A DNA stretch of 64,000 bases from Serratia inhibens (GCF_003591175.1 NZ_QYYG01000012.1:62001-126000); one strand, 5' to 3'; positions 10,075 through 19,415 are shown, counted from the first letter of the stretch. The notes: generated by a model not told the origin, from the letters alone. Made by a program: numbers and translations.

Positions 10075-10707
10075 TCAAACGCTGTAACGACCAGGGCGAT
10101 GGTTCATCGCGATAATCAGATTCAGCACCATTGCACCTAATATAGACGCAATTAGCAGGGAAATATTCACCACAAACAGTGAGGCTAACACGATAGAAAT
10201 ATCGACCGCCATTTGCAACTTGCCGGCGCGCAAACCGTATTTATCCTGCAGATACAGCGCGAGAATATTGACGCCGCCCAAGCTGGCCTTATGGCGAAAT
10301 AACACAATAAACCCTAATCCCATGATCATGCTACCGAACACCGTTGCATAAAAAGGCTGCAGGCGATCAAAATGGATGAAATAGGGGTGCAAATCGGAAA
10401 ATATCGACACCAGCGCCACCGAGCAGAAGGTTTTGACGGTGAACGCCCACCCCATACGGCGGATCGCCAGATAATAGAACGGCAGGTTAAGCAAAAAGAA
10501 CGCTACGCCGAACGACAGCGGTGTCAGGTAGTTGATTAAAAAAGCCAATCCGGCGGTGCCGCCGGTCAGCGCGCCGGCCTGCCGCAGCAGGATCACGCCG
10601 AACGACACCATCAGCGTGCCGATCAGGATCGCCAGCACGTCTTCCAGCAGAGTATGGGAAATATTGTCTTCAGGGCTGATGCAGTTATCCATGGTGTTAT
10701 TACTCAA
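10075..10707 (-). CDS. YitT family inner membrane protein
   Basis: 210 residues with about five or six hydrophobic segments (near 22-42, 48-80, 88-105, 115-137, 165-195). The family hallmarks 'GGTAGLAFLINY' (49-60) and 'ASLGGVNILALYL' (142-154) are visible. YitT/DUF161 proteins are uncharacterised transporters or permeases. It sits directly upstream of tyrB in the same direction. It lacks the C-terminal DUF2179 domain of longer family members. Confidence 0.85.
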   Translation of the reverse strand: MSNNTMDNCISPEDNISHTLLEDVLAILIGTLMVSFGVILLRQAGALTGGTAGLAFLINYLTPLSFGVAFFLLNLPFYYLAIRRMGWAFTVKTFCSVALVSIFSDLHPYFIHFDRLQPFYATVFGSMIMGLGFIVLFRHKASLGGVNILALYLQDKYGLRAGKLQMAVDISIVLASLFVVNISLLIASILGAMVLNLIIAMNHRPGRYSV

Positions 10708-11005
10708 AGTAGGTTGCCGTCACCACCCGGTGAACCGGGTTTGTACGCTGAATAATGCAAAAGCCACACCATAAGATAAGCAAAACGGTCGTCATCATGC
10801 GATTCCGCAGGATGTTCGGCATTTACCCACAATAAGCCGCTGTTTTTATTTAAAATAAAAAACGCACAAAACACGCATAAATATCAAAATAACTGCAAAC
10901 ACCATGCATTAAATTCATATTTACCAGCCACATCTCGCATCAAATGCCCATTAATGGTGCAGCCCGCCCTCAAATGGTTCATTAAATGGATGCGACGATG
11001 TCCGA
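10708..11005. other. 298-base AT-rich intergenic region
   Basis: Between the YitT gene start and the Lrp-type regulator stop, both on the minus strand. It is distinctly AT-rich around 10840-10920, which suits a promoter for the YitT-tyrB unit. A small hairpin (ACCCGG-TGAA-CCGGGT, near 10727-10742) is close to the YitT start. I see no gene. Confidence 0.5.
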
Positions 11006-11479
11006 TCAGCGCGCTACCGGCAGCAACCCGTTTTCTTTCAGCCGGTTCAGTACCACCGCGGTTTTCACGTGCGCTACGCTCTTGTGCATCGACAGGGTTT
11101 TGCTGATAAAGTCGCTCAACGCCGCCAGATCGGCCACCGCCACCTTTAACAGGTAGTCAGCGTCGCCGGTGGTTTTATAGGCGTCGAGAATAGCGTCAAC
11201 CTCTTCCAGCATGCGATGAAAGCTGTCCACATGCTCCTGGGCATGGTTGGTCAGACTCACTTCGATTAACCCCACCATCCCCAGCCCCACGGCCTCCGGC
11301 GCCAGCCGCGCATGGTAACCGCGGATCAACTGAGCCTGTTCCAGGCTGATACGCCGCCGTGAGCACTGGGAAGCGGACAACCCCACCAACTCGCTCAGTT
11401 CCTGATTGGTCAGACGGCCATTGGCCTGTAACAGCGTCAGGATTTTCATATCAAAATCGTCAATGTTGTACATAGCCAC
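11006..11479 (-). CDS. Lrp/AsnC-family transcriptional regulator
   Basis: 157 residues: an N-terminal helix-turn-helix ('DMKILTLLQANGRLTNQELSELVGLSASQ' region, about 10-40) and a RAM ligand-binding domain ('TGDADYLLKVAV' near 103-114). Lrp-type proteins bind amino acids and act as local activators or repressors. The start is either GTG 11479 or ATG 11473; both have weak upstream G-rich sites, so the first two residues are uncertain. It diverges from an aromatic amino acid permease-pheC operon and should control it. Not E. coli Lrp or AsnC; the helix contains an unusual 'SQCSRRRISLEQA'. Confidence 0.9.
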   Translation of the reverse strand: MAMYNIDDFDMKILTLLQANGRLTNQELSELVGLSASQCSRRRISLEQAQLIRGYHARLAPEAVGLGMVGLIEVSLTNHAQEHVDSFHRMLEEVDAILDAYKTTGDADYLLKVAVADLAALSDFISKTLSMHKSVAHVKTAVVLNRLKENGLLPVAR

Positions 11480-11611
11480 CTGTAAACCCGTTAAGAAATG
11501 TTGACGTTACAGACTATCAGTTTTTTTGCCCCTGTAATCCCCCCGTTTTGATTCCCCGGCGACGCCTCACAGTTTCATTGCACCACCCTGGCCCATTTCC
11601 GGTCATCACGA

Positions 11612-11635
11612 GCACGCAATGCGAGCATTGCGTGC
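11612..11635. promoter_or_regulatory. Perfect 11-bp inverted repeat, candidate Lrp-type operator
   Basis: GCACGCAATGC-GA-GCATTGCGTGC, with both arms exact, lies in the 347-base divergent region (11480-11826) between the Lrp/AsnC gene and the permease-pheC operon. A two-base spacer makes an RNA hairpin unlikely and a dimer-bound DNA site likely. The rest of the intergenic region is AT-rich and has no gene. Confidence 0.6.
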
Positions 11636-11826
11636 GAAAAACAAGGTTAAAACGCCTTAAACTCCGCAATAATCACGGTTTAATGCACGGTTCGTGAGTC
11701 AAAACGAAAAATAATTAAATAACGTTTTCAGCAGGTTATTAGTGAAACGCCCCCATCCCCCTTACCCGCTGGCCCGATAGTTGCTAAATCCCCAGCGACA
11801 CGCATTTACCTTTTTGGGGAACACAG

Positions 11827-13215
11827 ATGGACAATCATCAGTCAGAAAACCAGTTGAAAAGAGGGTTAAAAAACCGTCATATCCAGCTGATCGCTCTCGG
11901 CGGCGCCATCGGCACCGGGCTGTTTCTCGGCATCGCCCAGACCATAAAGATGGCCGGCCCCTCGGTGCTGCTCGGTTACGCCATCGCCGGGGTTATCGCC
12001 TTCTTTATCATGCGCCAACTGGGTGAAATGGTAGTGGAAGAGCCGGTGGCCGGTTCCTTCAGCCACTTTGCCAATAAATACTGGAGCGGTTTTGCCGGCT
12101 TTATGTCCGGCTGGAACTATTGGGTGCTGTACGTGTTGGTGAGCATGGCAGAGCTGACCGCCGTGGGCATTTACGTACAGTACTGGTGGCCGGAAATCCC
12201 GACCTGGGTCTCCGCAGCGGTATTCTTTGTGGCGATCAACGCCATCAACCTGACCAGCGTCAAAGTGTACGGCGAGATGGAATTCTGGTTTTCCATCATC
12301 AAAGTGGCGGCGATCATCAGCATGATCGCATTTGGCGCCTGGCTGTTGGCCAGCGGGCACGGCGGACCGGACGCCAGCGTGGCCAACCTGTGGCAATACG
12401 GCGGTTTCTTCCCTAACGGCATCAGCGGCCTGGTGATGGCAATGGCGGTGATCATGTTCTCGTTCGGTGGCCTGGAGCTGGTCGGCATTACCGCCGCCGA
12501 AGCGGATAACCCGGAAAAAAGTATTCCGCAGGCCACCAATCAGGTGATTTACCGTATTCTGCTGTTTTATGTCGGCGCACTGGCGGTGCTGCTGTCACTG
12601 TATCCGTGGCAGAAGGTGGTGGAAGGCGGCAGCCCGTTCGTCCTGATCTTCCATGCGCTGGACAGCAATCTGGTGGCGACGCTGCTGAACATGGTGGTAC
12701 TGTCCGCCGCGCTGTCGGTGTACAACAGCTGCGTGTACTGCAACAGCCGCATGCTGTTTGGGCTGGCGAAGCAGGGCAACGCGCCGCGCACACTGCTGAA
12801 GATCAATCGCCGTGGCATTCCGCTGGCGGCGCTGAGCGTGTCGGCGCTGGTGACCGCACTGTGCGTGCTGCTCAACTACCTGATGCCGGGCAAGGCGTTT
12901 GAATTGCTGATGGCGTTGGTGGTGTCCGCATTGGTGATCAACTGGGCAATGATCTGCATTACCCACCTGAAGTTTCGGCGCGCCAAGCGGCTGGCCGGGC
13001 AGCAAACGCGTTTCCAAAGTTGGGGTTACCCGTTCACCAATCTGATTTGTCTGCTGTTTTTAGCCGGGATTTTGGTCATTATGTTTATGACGCCAGGCAT
13101 CCGGATTTCGGTAGTGTTGATTCCGGTTTGGCTGTTGGTGTTGGCGGCAAGCTATCTGCTGAAGAAAAAGAACGCCGCCGCGCCGGGCGCCATTGCTGAA
13201 TCCAATAACGTCTAA
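11827..13215 (+). CDS. Aromatic amino acid permease (AroP/PheP type)
   Basis: 462 residues, amino acid-polyamine-organocation superfamily with about 12 membrane segments. The N-terminus 'LKRGLKNRHIQLIALGGAI' (10-28) and 'LFLGI' then 'MRQLGEMVVEEPVAGSF' (62-78) match the AroP/PheP group; overall it reads closest to E. coli PheP from memory. It should import phenylalanine (perhaps tyrosine and tryptophan) with protons. pheC starts 13 bases after its stop, so the two form an operon, divergent from the Lrp-type regulator. Coupling to PheC suggests that phenylalanine made in the periplasm is brought in here. Confidence 0.88.
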   Translation: MDNHQSENQLKRGLKNRHIQLIALGGAIGTGLFLGIAQTIKMAGPSVLLGYAIAGVIAFFIMRQLGEMVVEEPVAGSFSHFANKYWSGFAGFMSGWNYWVLYVLVSMAELTAVGIYVQYWWPEIPTWVSAAVFFVAINAINLTSVKVYGEMEFWFSIIKVAAIISMIAFGAWLLASGHGGPDASVANLWQYGGFFPNGISGLVMAMAVIMFSFGGLELVGITAAEADNPEKSIPQATNQVIYRILLFYVGALAVLLSLYPWQKVVEGGSPFVLIFHALDSNLVATLLNMVVLSAALSVYNSCVYCNSRMLFGLAKQGNAPRTLLKINRRGIPLAALSVSALVTALCVLLNYLMPGKAFELLMALVVSALVINWAMICITHLKFRRAKRLAGQQTRFQSWGYPFTNLICLLFLAGILVIMFMTPGIRISVVLIPVWLLVLAASYLLKKKNAAAPGAIAESNNV

Positions 13216-13228
13216 GCAAGGGAAACAG

Positions 13229-13996
13229 ATGAAAAAGCTACTACCTCTCGCACTGCTGGTCGCCGCCGGGAGCGCCAGCGCCCAATCCCATCTGGATAAG
13301 GTGACACAACAGGGCACGCTGGAAGTTTGCACCACCGGCGATTATAAGCCCTACACCTTTTTGAAGGAAGACGGCAGCTACGAAGGCATTGATATCGCCA
13401 TGGCGGAATCGCTGGCCAAGAGCCTGGGCGCCAAAGTGAAATGGGTGAAAACCAGTTGGAAAACCCTGACGCCGGACTTTGTCGCCGGCAAATGCGACAT
13501 CGCCATGGGCGGCATTTCCGTCACGCTACAACGGCAAAAACAGGTGTTCTTCGCCGATAAGCTGGATACCGACGGTAAAATCCCGCTGGTGCGCTGCACC
13601 GACGTGAAGAAATACCGGACCGTCGATCAAATCAACAAGGCGTCCGTGCGCCTGCTGGAACCGGCAGGTGGCACCAACGAAGCTTTCGTACATGCTTACC
13701 TGCCCGACGCCAAACTGACGTTGACCCATGATAACGTAGGTATTTTTCAGCAGTTAGTGGACAAGAAAGCCGATGTGATGATCACCGATGCTTCCGAAGC
13801 GCTGTATCAGCAAAAGCGCTACCCGAAACTGTGTGCGGTCAATCCGGACAAACCGCTGCAATATGGCGAGAAGGCCTATATGTTGCCGCGTGATGATCTG
13901 AGTTGGAAGCTGTATGTGGATCAGTGGCTGCACCTGGCCAAAGCGACCGGCGAGTATCAGAGCATTATCGATCAGTGGCTGGCGGTAAAGAAGTAA
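13229..13996 (+). CDS. pheC: Periplasmic cyclohexadienyl dehydratase
   Basis: 255 residues with a signal peptide (cleavage near Ala18). It has the fold of an amino-acid-binding protein, but the sequence follows Pseudomonas aeruginosa PheC closely: 'TTGDYKPY' (35-42), 'IAMGGISV' (91-98), 'PAGGTNEAF' (145-153), 'DNVGIFQQLVD' (168-178), 'TDASEA' (186-191, with Glu190 at the place of the catalytic acid) and 'EKAYMLPRDD' (214-223). The enzyme converts prephenate to phenylpyruvate and arogenate to phenylalanine outside the cytoplasm. The start at 13229 follows AAGGG; a further upstream ATG would lie within the permease gene. It could be mis-called as an ABC binding protein, but no ABC partners are near and the catalytic motif is kept. 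Confidence 0.88.
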   Translation: MKKLLPLALLVAAGSASAQSHLDKVTQQGTLEVCTTGDYKPYTFLKEDGSYEGIDIAMAESLAKSLGAKVKWVKTSWKTLTPDFVAGKCDIAMGGISVTLQRQKQVFFADKLDTDGKIPLVRCTDVKKYRTVDQINKASVRLLEPAGGTNEAFVHAYLPDAKLTLTHDNVGIFQQLVDKKADVMITDASEALYQQKRYPKLCAVNPDKPLQYGEKAYMLPRDDLSWKLYVDQWLHLAKATGEYQSIIDQWLAVKK

Positions 13997-14010
13997 CGCA
14001 TTGAAGGTTG

Positions 14011-14031
14011 GGGCCGGCATCTTGCCGGCCC
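14011..14031. terminator. GC-rich hairpin between pheC and alr
   Basis: GGGCCGGCA (14011-14019) pairs with TGCCGGCCC (14023-14031) around a TCT loop, between two convergent genes. There is no T-run, so termination is uncertain. Confidence 0.4.
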
Positions 14032-14039
14032 ACGACAGG

Positions 14040-15119
14040 CTATTCGCCGATATATTCCATCGCCACGCGTTGCGTCAGCTTGGTAATCAGCTCATAGGCG
14101 CTGATGCCGGTACAAGCGGCAATGCGTTCAACCGGCAACGCCTTGCCCCACAGCACCACTTCATCGCCGACCTTATCGGTCGCATCCGGCCCGAGATCGA
14201 CCGAAATCATGTCCATCGACACCCGGCCGACCACCGGTACTTCACGGCCATTGAGCCACACCGGGGTACCGGAAGGCGCACTGCGCGGGTAACCGTCGCC
14301 GTAACCCATCGCCACCACACCCAGACGAGTATCGCCTTCGCTCACCCAGGTACCGCCGTACCCCACCGACTCGCCGGCCTTGTGGTCACGTACCGCGATC
14401 AGGTTGGACTTCAGCGTCATCGCCGGCTGCAGATCAAACTGGCTGCCGCAGGAATCCTCCATCGGCGAAACGCCATACAAGATAATGCCCGGGCGCACCC
14501 AATCATTGTGCGCATCCGGCCACAGCAAGGTACCGCCCGAAGCGGCGATCGAGCGCTGGCCTGGCTTGCCACGGGCAAAACTTTCGAAACACTGTATTTG
14601 CTTGAGCGTAGCGTCAGAGCCCGGTTCATCGGCACGGCTGAAGTGGCTCATGATATTGACCGGCTGCGCGACGTTACGGCAGGCGCTCAGACGCTGATAA
14701 AAGGCTTCGGCCTGTTCCGGACGCACGCCCAGACGGTGCATACCGGTATCCAGCTTCATCCATACCGGCACCGGGCGCGCCAGCTCGGCCAGCTCCAGCG
14801 CTTCAAGCTGTTCGATACTGTGCACCGCGGTTTCAATGTTATTCGCCACCAACACCGGCAAATCTTCCGCGCAAAAGAAGCCTTCCAGCAGCAGGATCGG
14901 TTTCACGATGCCGCCGGAGCGCAACATCAGAGCCTCACCAATGCGTGCCACACCGTAGCAGTCTGCGTCTTGCAGGGTATGAGCTGTTTCCAGCAGGCCA
15001 TGTCCATAAGCGTTTGCTTTCACAACGGCAATCAGGCGGCTTTGCGGCGCCTGACGGCGCACCTGTTGCAGATTATGTCGCAGAGCGCGGCGGTCGATAA
15101 CAGCGGTTGCCGCTTTCAT
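14040..15119 (-). CDS. alr: Alanine racemase, biosynthetic
   Basis: 359 residues, as in E. coli Alr. It makes D-alanine for peptidoglycan. The PLP lysine is Lys34 in '[10 protein letters not shown]'; the second catalytic residue, a tyrosine, is in 'GYGGTW' near 254. It follows dnaB by 17 bases on the same strand, the arrangement found in E. coli (dnaB-alr). There tyrB comes next; here a four-gene block separates alr from tyrB. Confidence 0.97.
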   Translation of the reverse strand: MKAATAVIDRRALRHNLQQVRRQAPQSRLIAVVKANAYGHGLLETAHTLQDADCYGVARIGEALMLRSGGIVKPILLLEGFFCAEDLPVLVANNIETAVHSIEQLEALELAELARPVPVWMKLDTGMHRLGVRPEQAEAFYQRLSACRNVAQPVNIMSHFSRADEPGSDATLKQIQCFESFARGKPGQRSIAASGGTLLWPDAHNDWVRPGIILYGVSPMEDSCGSQFDLQPAMTLKSNLIAVRDHKAGESVGYGGTWVSEGDTRLGVVAMGYGDGYPRSAPSGTPVWLNGREVPVVGRVSMDMISVDLGPDATDKVGDEVVLWGKALPVERIAACTGISAYELITKLTQRVAMEYIGE

Positions 15120-15136
15120 TTCAATTCCTTAGCTGA

Positions 15137-16561
15137 TTATTCATCATCATATTGTGGCCCCGCGTAGTTATCGAAACGCGACCACTGGCCGTTAAAGGTC
15201 AGGCGCACGGTACCGATCGGGCCGTTACGCTGCTTACCCAGAATAATTTCGGCAATCCCTTTCATGTCGCTGTTCTCGTGATAAACCTCGTCACGGTAGA
15301 TAAACATGATCAAGTCGGCATCCTGCTCGATGGAACCGGACTCACGCAGGTCGGAGTTGACCGGGCGTTTGTCGGCGCGTTGCTCCAGGCTTCGGTTCAG
15401 CTGCGACAGCGCCACCACCGGTACCTGCAGCTCTTTCGCCAGCGCCTTCAGCGAGCGGGAAATTTCAGCGATCTCCAGCGTACGGTTGTCGGACAGGGCC
15501 GGCACGCGCATCAGCTGCAGGTAGTCGATCATGATCAGGCTGAGGCCGTCATGTTCGCGGAAAATACGGCGCGCGCGGGAGCGCACTTCGGTTGGCGTCA
15601 GGCCGGAGGAGTCATCGATATACATGTTGCGCTTCTCCAACAGGATACCCATGGTGCTGGAAATGCGCGCCCAATCCTCGTCGTCGAGCTGGCCGGTACG
15701 GATACGCGTCTGGTCGACGCGCGACAGCGACGCCAGCATACGCATCATGATCTGGTTGCCGGGCATCTCCAGGCTGAAGATCAGCACCGGTTTTTCCTGC
15801 GTCATCGCGGCGTGTTCACACAGGTTCATGGCGAAAGTGGTTTTCCCCATCGAAGGACGGGCGGCGACGATGATCAGGTCCGACTTTTGCAAACCGGCGG
15901 TTTTCTTGTTGAGATCCTGATAGCCGGTGTCTACCCCGGTAACCCCGTCGTGCGGCTGCTGGTACAGCTGTTCGATACGCGAAACGGTGTCTTCCAGAAT
16001 ACGCTCAATACCTTTCGGGCCTTCATCTTTACTGGCGCGATTTTCCGCGATCTGGAATACCCGCGACTCGGCCAAATCGAGCAGATCTTCGCTGCTGCGG
16101 CCTTGCGGATCGTAACCGGCGTCGGCGATCTCATTGGCGACCGAGATCATTTCGCGCACCACCGCGCGTTCACGCACGATGTCAGCATAAGCACCGATGT
16201 TCGCGGCGCTTGGGGTGTTTTTCGACAGCTCGGCCAGATAGGCGAAACCGCCCACCGAATCCAGTTCACCGCGCTGCTCGAGCGATTCGGACAGGGTGAT
16301 CAGGTCGATAGGCCGGCTCATTTCCAACAGCCGCTGCATCTCGGTGAAGATCAGGCGGTGCGGGCGGCTGAAGAAATCGTTGGAGACCACGCGTTCCGAT
16401 ACGTTATCCCAGCGTTCGTTATCCAGCATCAAACCGCCCAACACGGACTGTTCCGCCTCCAGCGAATGTGGCGGCATCTTCAGCCCTTCCATCTGGCGAT
16501 CTCGGGGGCGATCTCTGGCTTCGTCCGCGTAATTTTTGTTGGTTGGTTTTTTTCCTGCCAT
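15137..16561 (-). CDS. dnaB: Replicative DNA helicase
   Basis: 474 residues (E. coli 471). An N-terminal helical domain (about 28-130) is joined by a linker to the RecA-like motor domain, where Walker A 'AARPSMGKT' is at 233-241 and 'MIDYLQLM' holds Walker B. The hexamer unwinds DNA at the fork, loaded by DnaC and paired with DnaG. No intein is present. It is the first gene of the dnaB-alr unit, diverging from qor. Confidence 0.98.
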   Translation of the reverse strand: MAGKKPTNKNYADEARDRPRDRQMEGLKMPPHSLEAEQSVLGGLMLDNERWDNVSERVVSNDFFSRPHRLIFTEMQRLLEMSRPIDLITLSESLEQRGELDSVGGFAYLAELSKNTPSAANIGAYADIVRERAVVREMISVANEIADAGYDPQGRSSEDLLDLAESRVFQIAENRASKDEGPKGIERILEDTVSRIEQLYQQPHDGVTGVDTGYQDLNKKTAGLQKSDLIIVAARPSMGKTTFAMNLCEHAAMTQEKPVLIFSLEMPGNQIMMRMLASLSRVDQTRIRTGQLDDEDWARISSTMGILLEKRNMYIDDSSGLTPTEVRSRARRIFREHDGLSLIMIDYLQLMRVPALSDNRTLEIAEISRSLKALAKELQVPVVALSQLNRSLEQRADKRPVNSDLRESGSIEQDADLIMFIYRDEVYHENSDMKGIAEIILGKQRNGPIGTVRLTFNGQWSRFDNYAGPQYDDE

Positions 16562-16741
16562 GAAGCGTATTCTTTATCCGGTTGCGAATGGAGAATCCTG
16601 ACGCGAGAGTATACGTGATTTTTATCTGTGATTCCCGCGGCATAACCGATGCAAAAAAGGTATCAATCCGCACCCGGCTAAACTGGATCGTCAATACTAA
16701 AACGCGTAGGGTGAAATCAGACACCCCAACGAGGTAATGAA

Positions 16742-17725
16742 ATGGCAAAGCGCATTCAATTCTCCGCCACCGGCGGTCCGGAAGTGTTGCAATACGTTGA
16801 TTTTACACCTATCGATCCGGCAGCCGGTGAGGTCCAGGTTGAGAATAAGGCGATCGGCATCAACTACATCGATACCTATATTCGCAGCGGCCTCTATGCG
16901 CCCGCCAGCCTGCCAAGCGGGTTGGGCACCGAAGCGGCCGGCGTGGTGATCAAGGTGGGCGCCGGCGTCAGCGCGGTGAAACCTGGCGACCGCGTGGTTT
17001 ACGCCCAGTCGTCGCTCGGCGCCTACAGCGACATTCACAATGTTTCGGTGGAGAAAGTGGCGATCCTGCCGCATAACCTGAGCTTTGAGCAGGGTGCAGC
17101 CTCGTTCCTGAAAGGGCTGACGGTACATTATCTGCTGCGCCAAACCCATGAAGTGCAGCCGGGCGAAGTGTTTCTGTTCCATGCCGCCGCAGGCGGCGTC
17201 GGGCTGATTGCCTGCCAGTGGGCCAAGGCGCTCGGCGCAAAGCTTATCGGCAGCGTCGGCTCCGACGAAAAAGCTGAACTGGCTAAACGCGCCGGCGCCT
17301 GGGCGACCATCAATTACCATAAAGAAGATATCGCCCAGCGCGTGGCTGAACTGACGCAGGGCGAAAAAGTCGGTGTGGTATACGATTCGGTGGGCCAAAG
17401 CACCTGGCAGGCTTCACTCAATAGCCTGAAACGCCGTGGGCTGATGGTCAGCTTCGGCAACGCTTCCGGCCCGGTAACCGGCGTCGATCTGGCGCTGTTG
17501 AACCAGAAAGGTTCGCTGTACGTCACCCGCCCTTCGCTTAACGGTTACGTCACTAACCGCGACGAGTTGCAATTCGCCAGCAATGAGCTGTTCTCATTGA
17601 TCGGCAGCGGCGCCATCAAGATCGACGTAAAAGAAGAGCAAAAGTTTGCGCTGGCCGATGCGCAGCGTGCGCATGAGGTGCTGGAAAGCCGCAACACCAG
17701 CGGTTCAAGCCTGCTGATCCCCTGA
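16742..17725 (+). CDS. qor: NADPH:quinone oxidoreductase
   Basis: 327 residues, medium-chain dehydrogenase without zinc ligands, matching E. coli Qor. The motif 'HAAAGGVGLIACQWAKALGA' (near 147-166) binds NADPH. It reduces quinones by one electron in the cytoplasm. The start 'MAKRIQFSATGGPEVLQ' is well conserved, and AACGAGG lies about seven bases upstream. It has its own terminator and diverges from dnaB, as in E. coli. Confidence 0.95.
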   Translation: MAKRIQFSATGGPEVLQYVDFTPIDPAAGEVQVENKAIGINYIDTYIRSGLYAPASLPSGLGTEAAGVVIKVGAGVSAVKPGDRVVYAQSSLGAYSDIHNVSVEKVAILPHNLSFEQGAASFLKGLTVHYLLRQTHEVQPGEVFLFHAAAGGVGLIACQWAKALGAKLIGSVGSDEKAELAKRAGAWATINYHKEDIAQRVAELTQGEKVGVVYDSVGQSTWQASLNSLKRRGLMVSFGNASGPVTGVDLALLNQKGSLYVTRPSLNGYVTNRDELQFASNELFSLIGSGAIKIDVKEEQKFALADAQRAHEVLESRNTSGSSLLIP

Positions 17726-17739
17726 TCCCAGACAAAAGA

Positions 17740-17766
17740 AAAGGGCTCCGTAAGGAGCCCTTTCTA
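17740..17766 (+). terminator. qor terminator
   Basis: A perfect 10-bp stem (AAAGGGCTCC / GGAGCCCTTT) with a GTAA loop, followed by TTTCT, 15 bases after the qor stop. Confidence 0.87.
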
Positions 17767-17795
17767 TTACTGCATTTGTAGGGGTAGAGCAGAGT

Positions 17796-17855
17796 CCGCC
17801 AGAGACAGGGGGTTGCTTCAGCAACGCTCGTATTGGGTATTATTGTCTCTTGCGG
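17796..17855. repeat. Sixty-base structured intergenic element
   Basis: CCGC-C-AGAGACA (17796-17807) pairs with TGTCTCT-T-GCGG (17844-17855), eleven pairs with one mismatch, and it encloses a second hairpin GTTGC-TTCA-GCAAC (17812-17825). It lies in the 266 bases between the qor terminator and the end of pspG, where I find no gene. It could be a small RNA, a dispersed repeat of this genus or a processed mRNA structure; the sequence alone does not decide. The remainder of the gap shows nothing. Confidence 0.4.
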
Positions 17856-18029
17856 TGATGAAATAGGTCGCATCGCTGCATCGACAAATATCCTACCAGC
17901 CCCTAAACGCGAAAAACACGCTTAATGTGCCGCATTCGCATTTAAAACGCCAAGGTGTGATCGTCGCCGCATTCACGATGAATTTGTTACGCACATTTCA
18001 GCATGACTGCCTGATTACTCGACAAAAAA

Positions 18030-18248
18030 TCAGTACCGGCGTATTTGCGGCTTCTGCATCGAACGGTATATCCAGACGCCCACCACCGCCAAAATCAGCC
18101 AGGGCAACAGCTTTATCACCATCGCAAACAGGCCGCCCAACAGCATAAACGCCGCCGCTACCAGTAACGCGGCGAACACGCCCAGCAGCGAAATTCCGGT
18201 CACCATCAGCATCACTACAAAGCCAATGAGAAAGAAGAGTTCTAACAT
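18030..18248 (-). CDS. pspG: Phage shock protein G
   Basis: 72 residues, almost wholly hydrophobic with two or three membrane segments; the start 'MLELFFLIGFVVMLMVTG' matches E. coli PspG. It is an inner membrane effector of the phage-shock (envelope stress) response. The start at 18248 follows AAGGAG by six bases; an in-frame ATG 21 bases earlier lacks such a site. A sigma-54 promoter lies 39 bases upstream of the start, which agrees with PspF control. Confidence 0.95.
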   Translation of the reverse strand: MLELFFLIGFVVMLMVTGISLLGVFAALLVAAAFMLLGGLFAMVIKLLPWLILAVVGVWIYRSMQKPQIRRY

Positions 18249-18286
18249 GATTGCTCCTTCGCAAAACAAAGTCTCTGCAGGAGTAT

Positions 18287-18302
18287 TACAAGATGCGTGC
18301 CA
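18287..18302 (-). promoter_or_regulatory. Sigma-54 promoter of pspG
   Basis: Read on the minus strand, TGGCACG-CATC-TTGTA matches the -24/-12 consensus TGGCACG-N4-TTGCW except for one base in the -12 element. PspF, acting with sigma-54, drives pspG in E. coli, and the spacing to the start here fits. Confidence 0.8.
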
Positions 18303-18404
18303 GAACGGCGGAAAAGATAAGTAATTGAAATATAAAAACAGGCAAACAGCAGAGCGCTGAATGCCTGATGAAAAAGACTAACTATTAGTCAAATTTTTTG
18401 TGTA

Positions 18405-19415
18405 TTACGCCACTTCGGTACGCGGCAAACGTACCAGATCCAGCGCAGCTTCCACCACGCGCGCATCGGCGCCCGGTTTGTGGGCGTTCTCGCTCAGATG
18501 GCGACGCCACTGGCGCGCACCCGGCACGCCCTGGAACAGGCCGAGGATATGGCGGGTGATGTGCCCCAAATAGGTGCCGTTCGACAGCTCACGTTCAATA
18601 TACGGATACAGCGATTCGATAATCGCCACGCTGTCCATGACCTCGGTCTGGCGACCAAACAGCTCACTGTCGACCCGCGCCAAAATGCCCGGATTCTGAT
18701 AAGCCTCGCGCCCCATCATCACGCCATCCAGATGCTCCAGATGCTGCTTTGCTTCTTCCAGCGTTTTCACACCGCCGTTGATGGCAAGAGTCAACTGCGG
18801 GAAATCCCGTTTCAGTTGGTACACGCGCGGGTAGTCCAGCGGTGGCACCTCACGGTTTTCTTTCGGGCTGAGGCCGGACAACCAGGCCTTGCGCGCATGG
18901 ATAGTAAACATGTCGCACTCGCCGCGCCCGGCGACGGTGGCGATAAAATCACACAGAAACTCGTAGCTGTCCTGGTCGTCAATACCGATGCGGGTCTTGA
19001 CCGTCACCGGGATCGACACCACGTCACGCATCGCCTTGATGCAGTCGGCAACCAGCGTCGCCTGCCCCATCAGACAGGCGCCGAACATGCCGTTCTGCAC
19101 CCGATCGGACGGGCAACCGACGTTAAGGTTAATCTCGTCGTAGCCACGCTGTTCGGCCAGTTTGGCACAGTGCGCCAGCGCAGTCGGATCGCTGCCGCCC
19201 AGTTGCAACGCCACCGGATGTTCTTCTTCGCTGTAGGCCAGATAGTCGCCCTTGCCGTGAATAATAGCGCCGGTGGTCACCATTTCGGTGTACAGCAACG
19301 TTTCTTTGGTCAGCAGGCGATGGAAGTAACGGCAATGACGATCGGTCCAGTCGAGCATCGGCGCAATGGAGAAACGATTGGCGGCATATTTTGAGGCGTG
19401 GTTGTCTGTCGTCAT
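18405..19415 (-). CDS. dusA: tRNA-dihydrouridine(20/20a) synthase
   Basis: 336 residues, FMN-dependent TIM-barrel enzyme that reduces U20/U20a in the D-loop of tRNAs. '[17 protein letters not shown]' (15-31) is the family start; the catalytic Cys101 lies in '[11 protein letters not shown]'. Length agrees with E. coli DusA once that protein's variable N-terminus is set aside. In E. coli dusA also neighbours pspG and zur. Single gene here, diverging from the TPR/sigma module. Confidence 0.96.
   Translation of the reverse strand: MTTDNHASKYAANRFSIAPMLDWTDRHCRYFHRLLTKETLLYTEMVTTGAIIHGKGDYLAYSEEEHPVALQLGGSDPTALAHCAKLAEQRGYDEINLNVGCPSDRVQNGMFGACLMGQATLVADCIKAMRDVVSIPVTVKTRIGIDDQDSYEFLCDFIATVAGRGECDMFTIHARKAWLSGLSPKENREVPPLDYPRVYQLKRDFPQLTLAINGGVKTLEEAKQHLEHLDGVMMGREAYQNPGILARVDSELFGRQTEVMDSVAIIESLYPYIERELSNGTYLGHITRHILGLFQGVPGARQWRRHLSENAHKPGADARVVEAALDLVRLPRTEVA

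Noticed and set aside
13229-13996. Reading PheC as an ABC amino-acid-binding protein
   Set aside because: No ABC permease or ATPase is near, and the sequence follows cyclohexadienyl dehydratase through the TDASEA motif and the C-terminal half.
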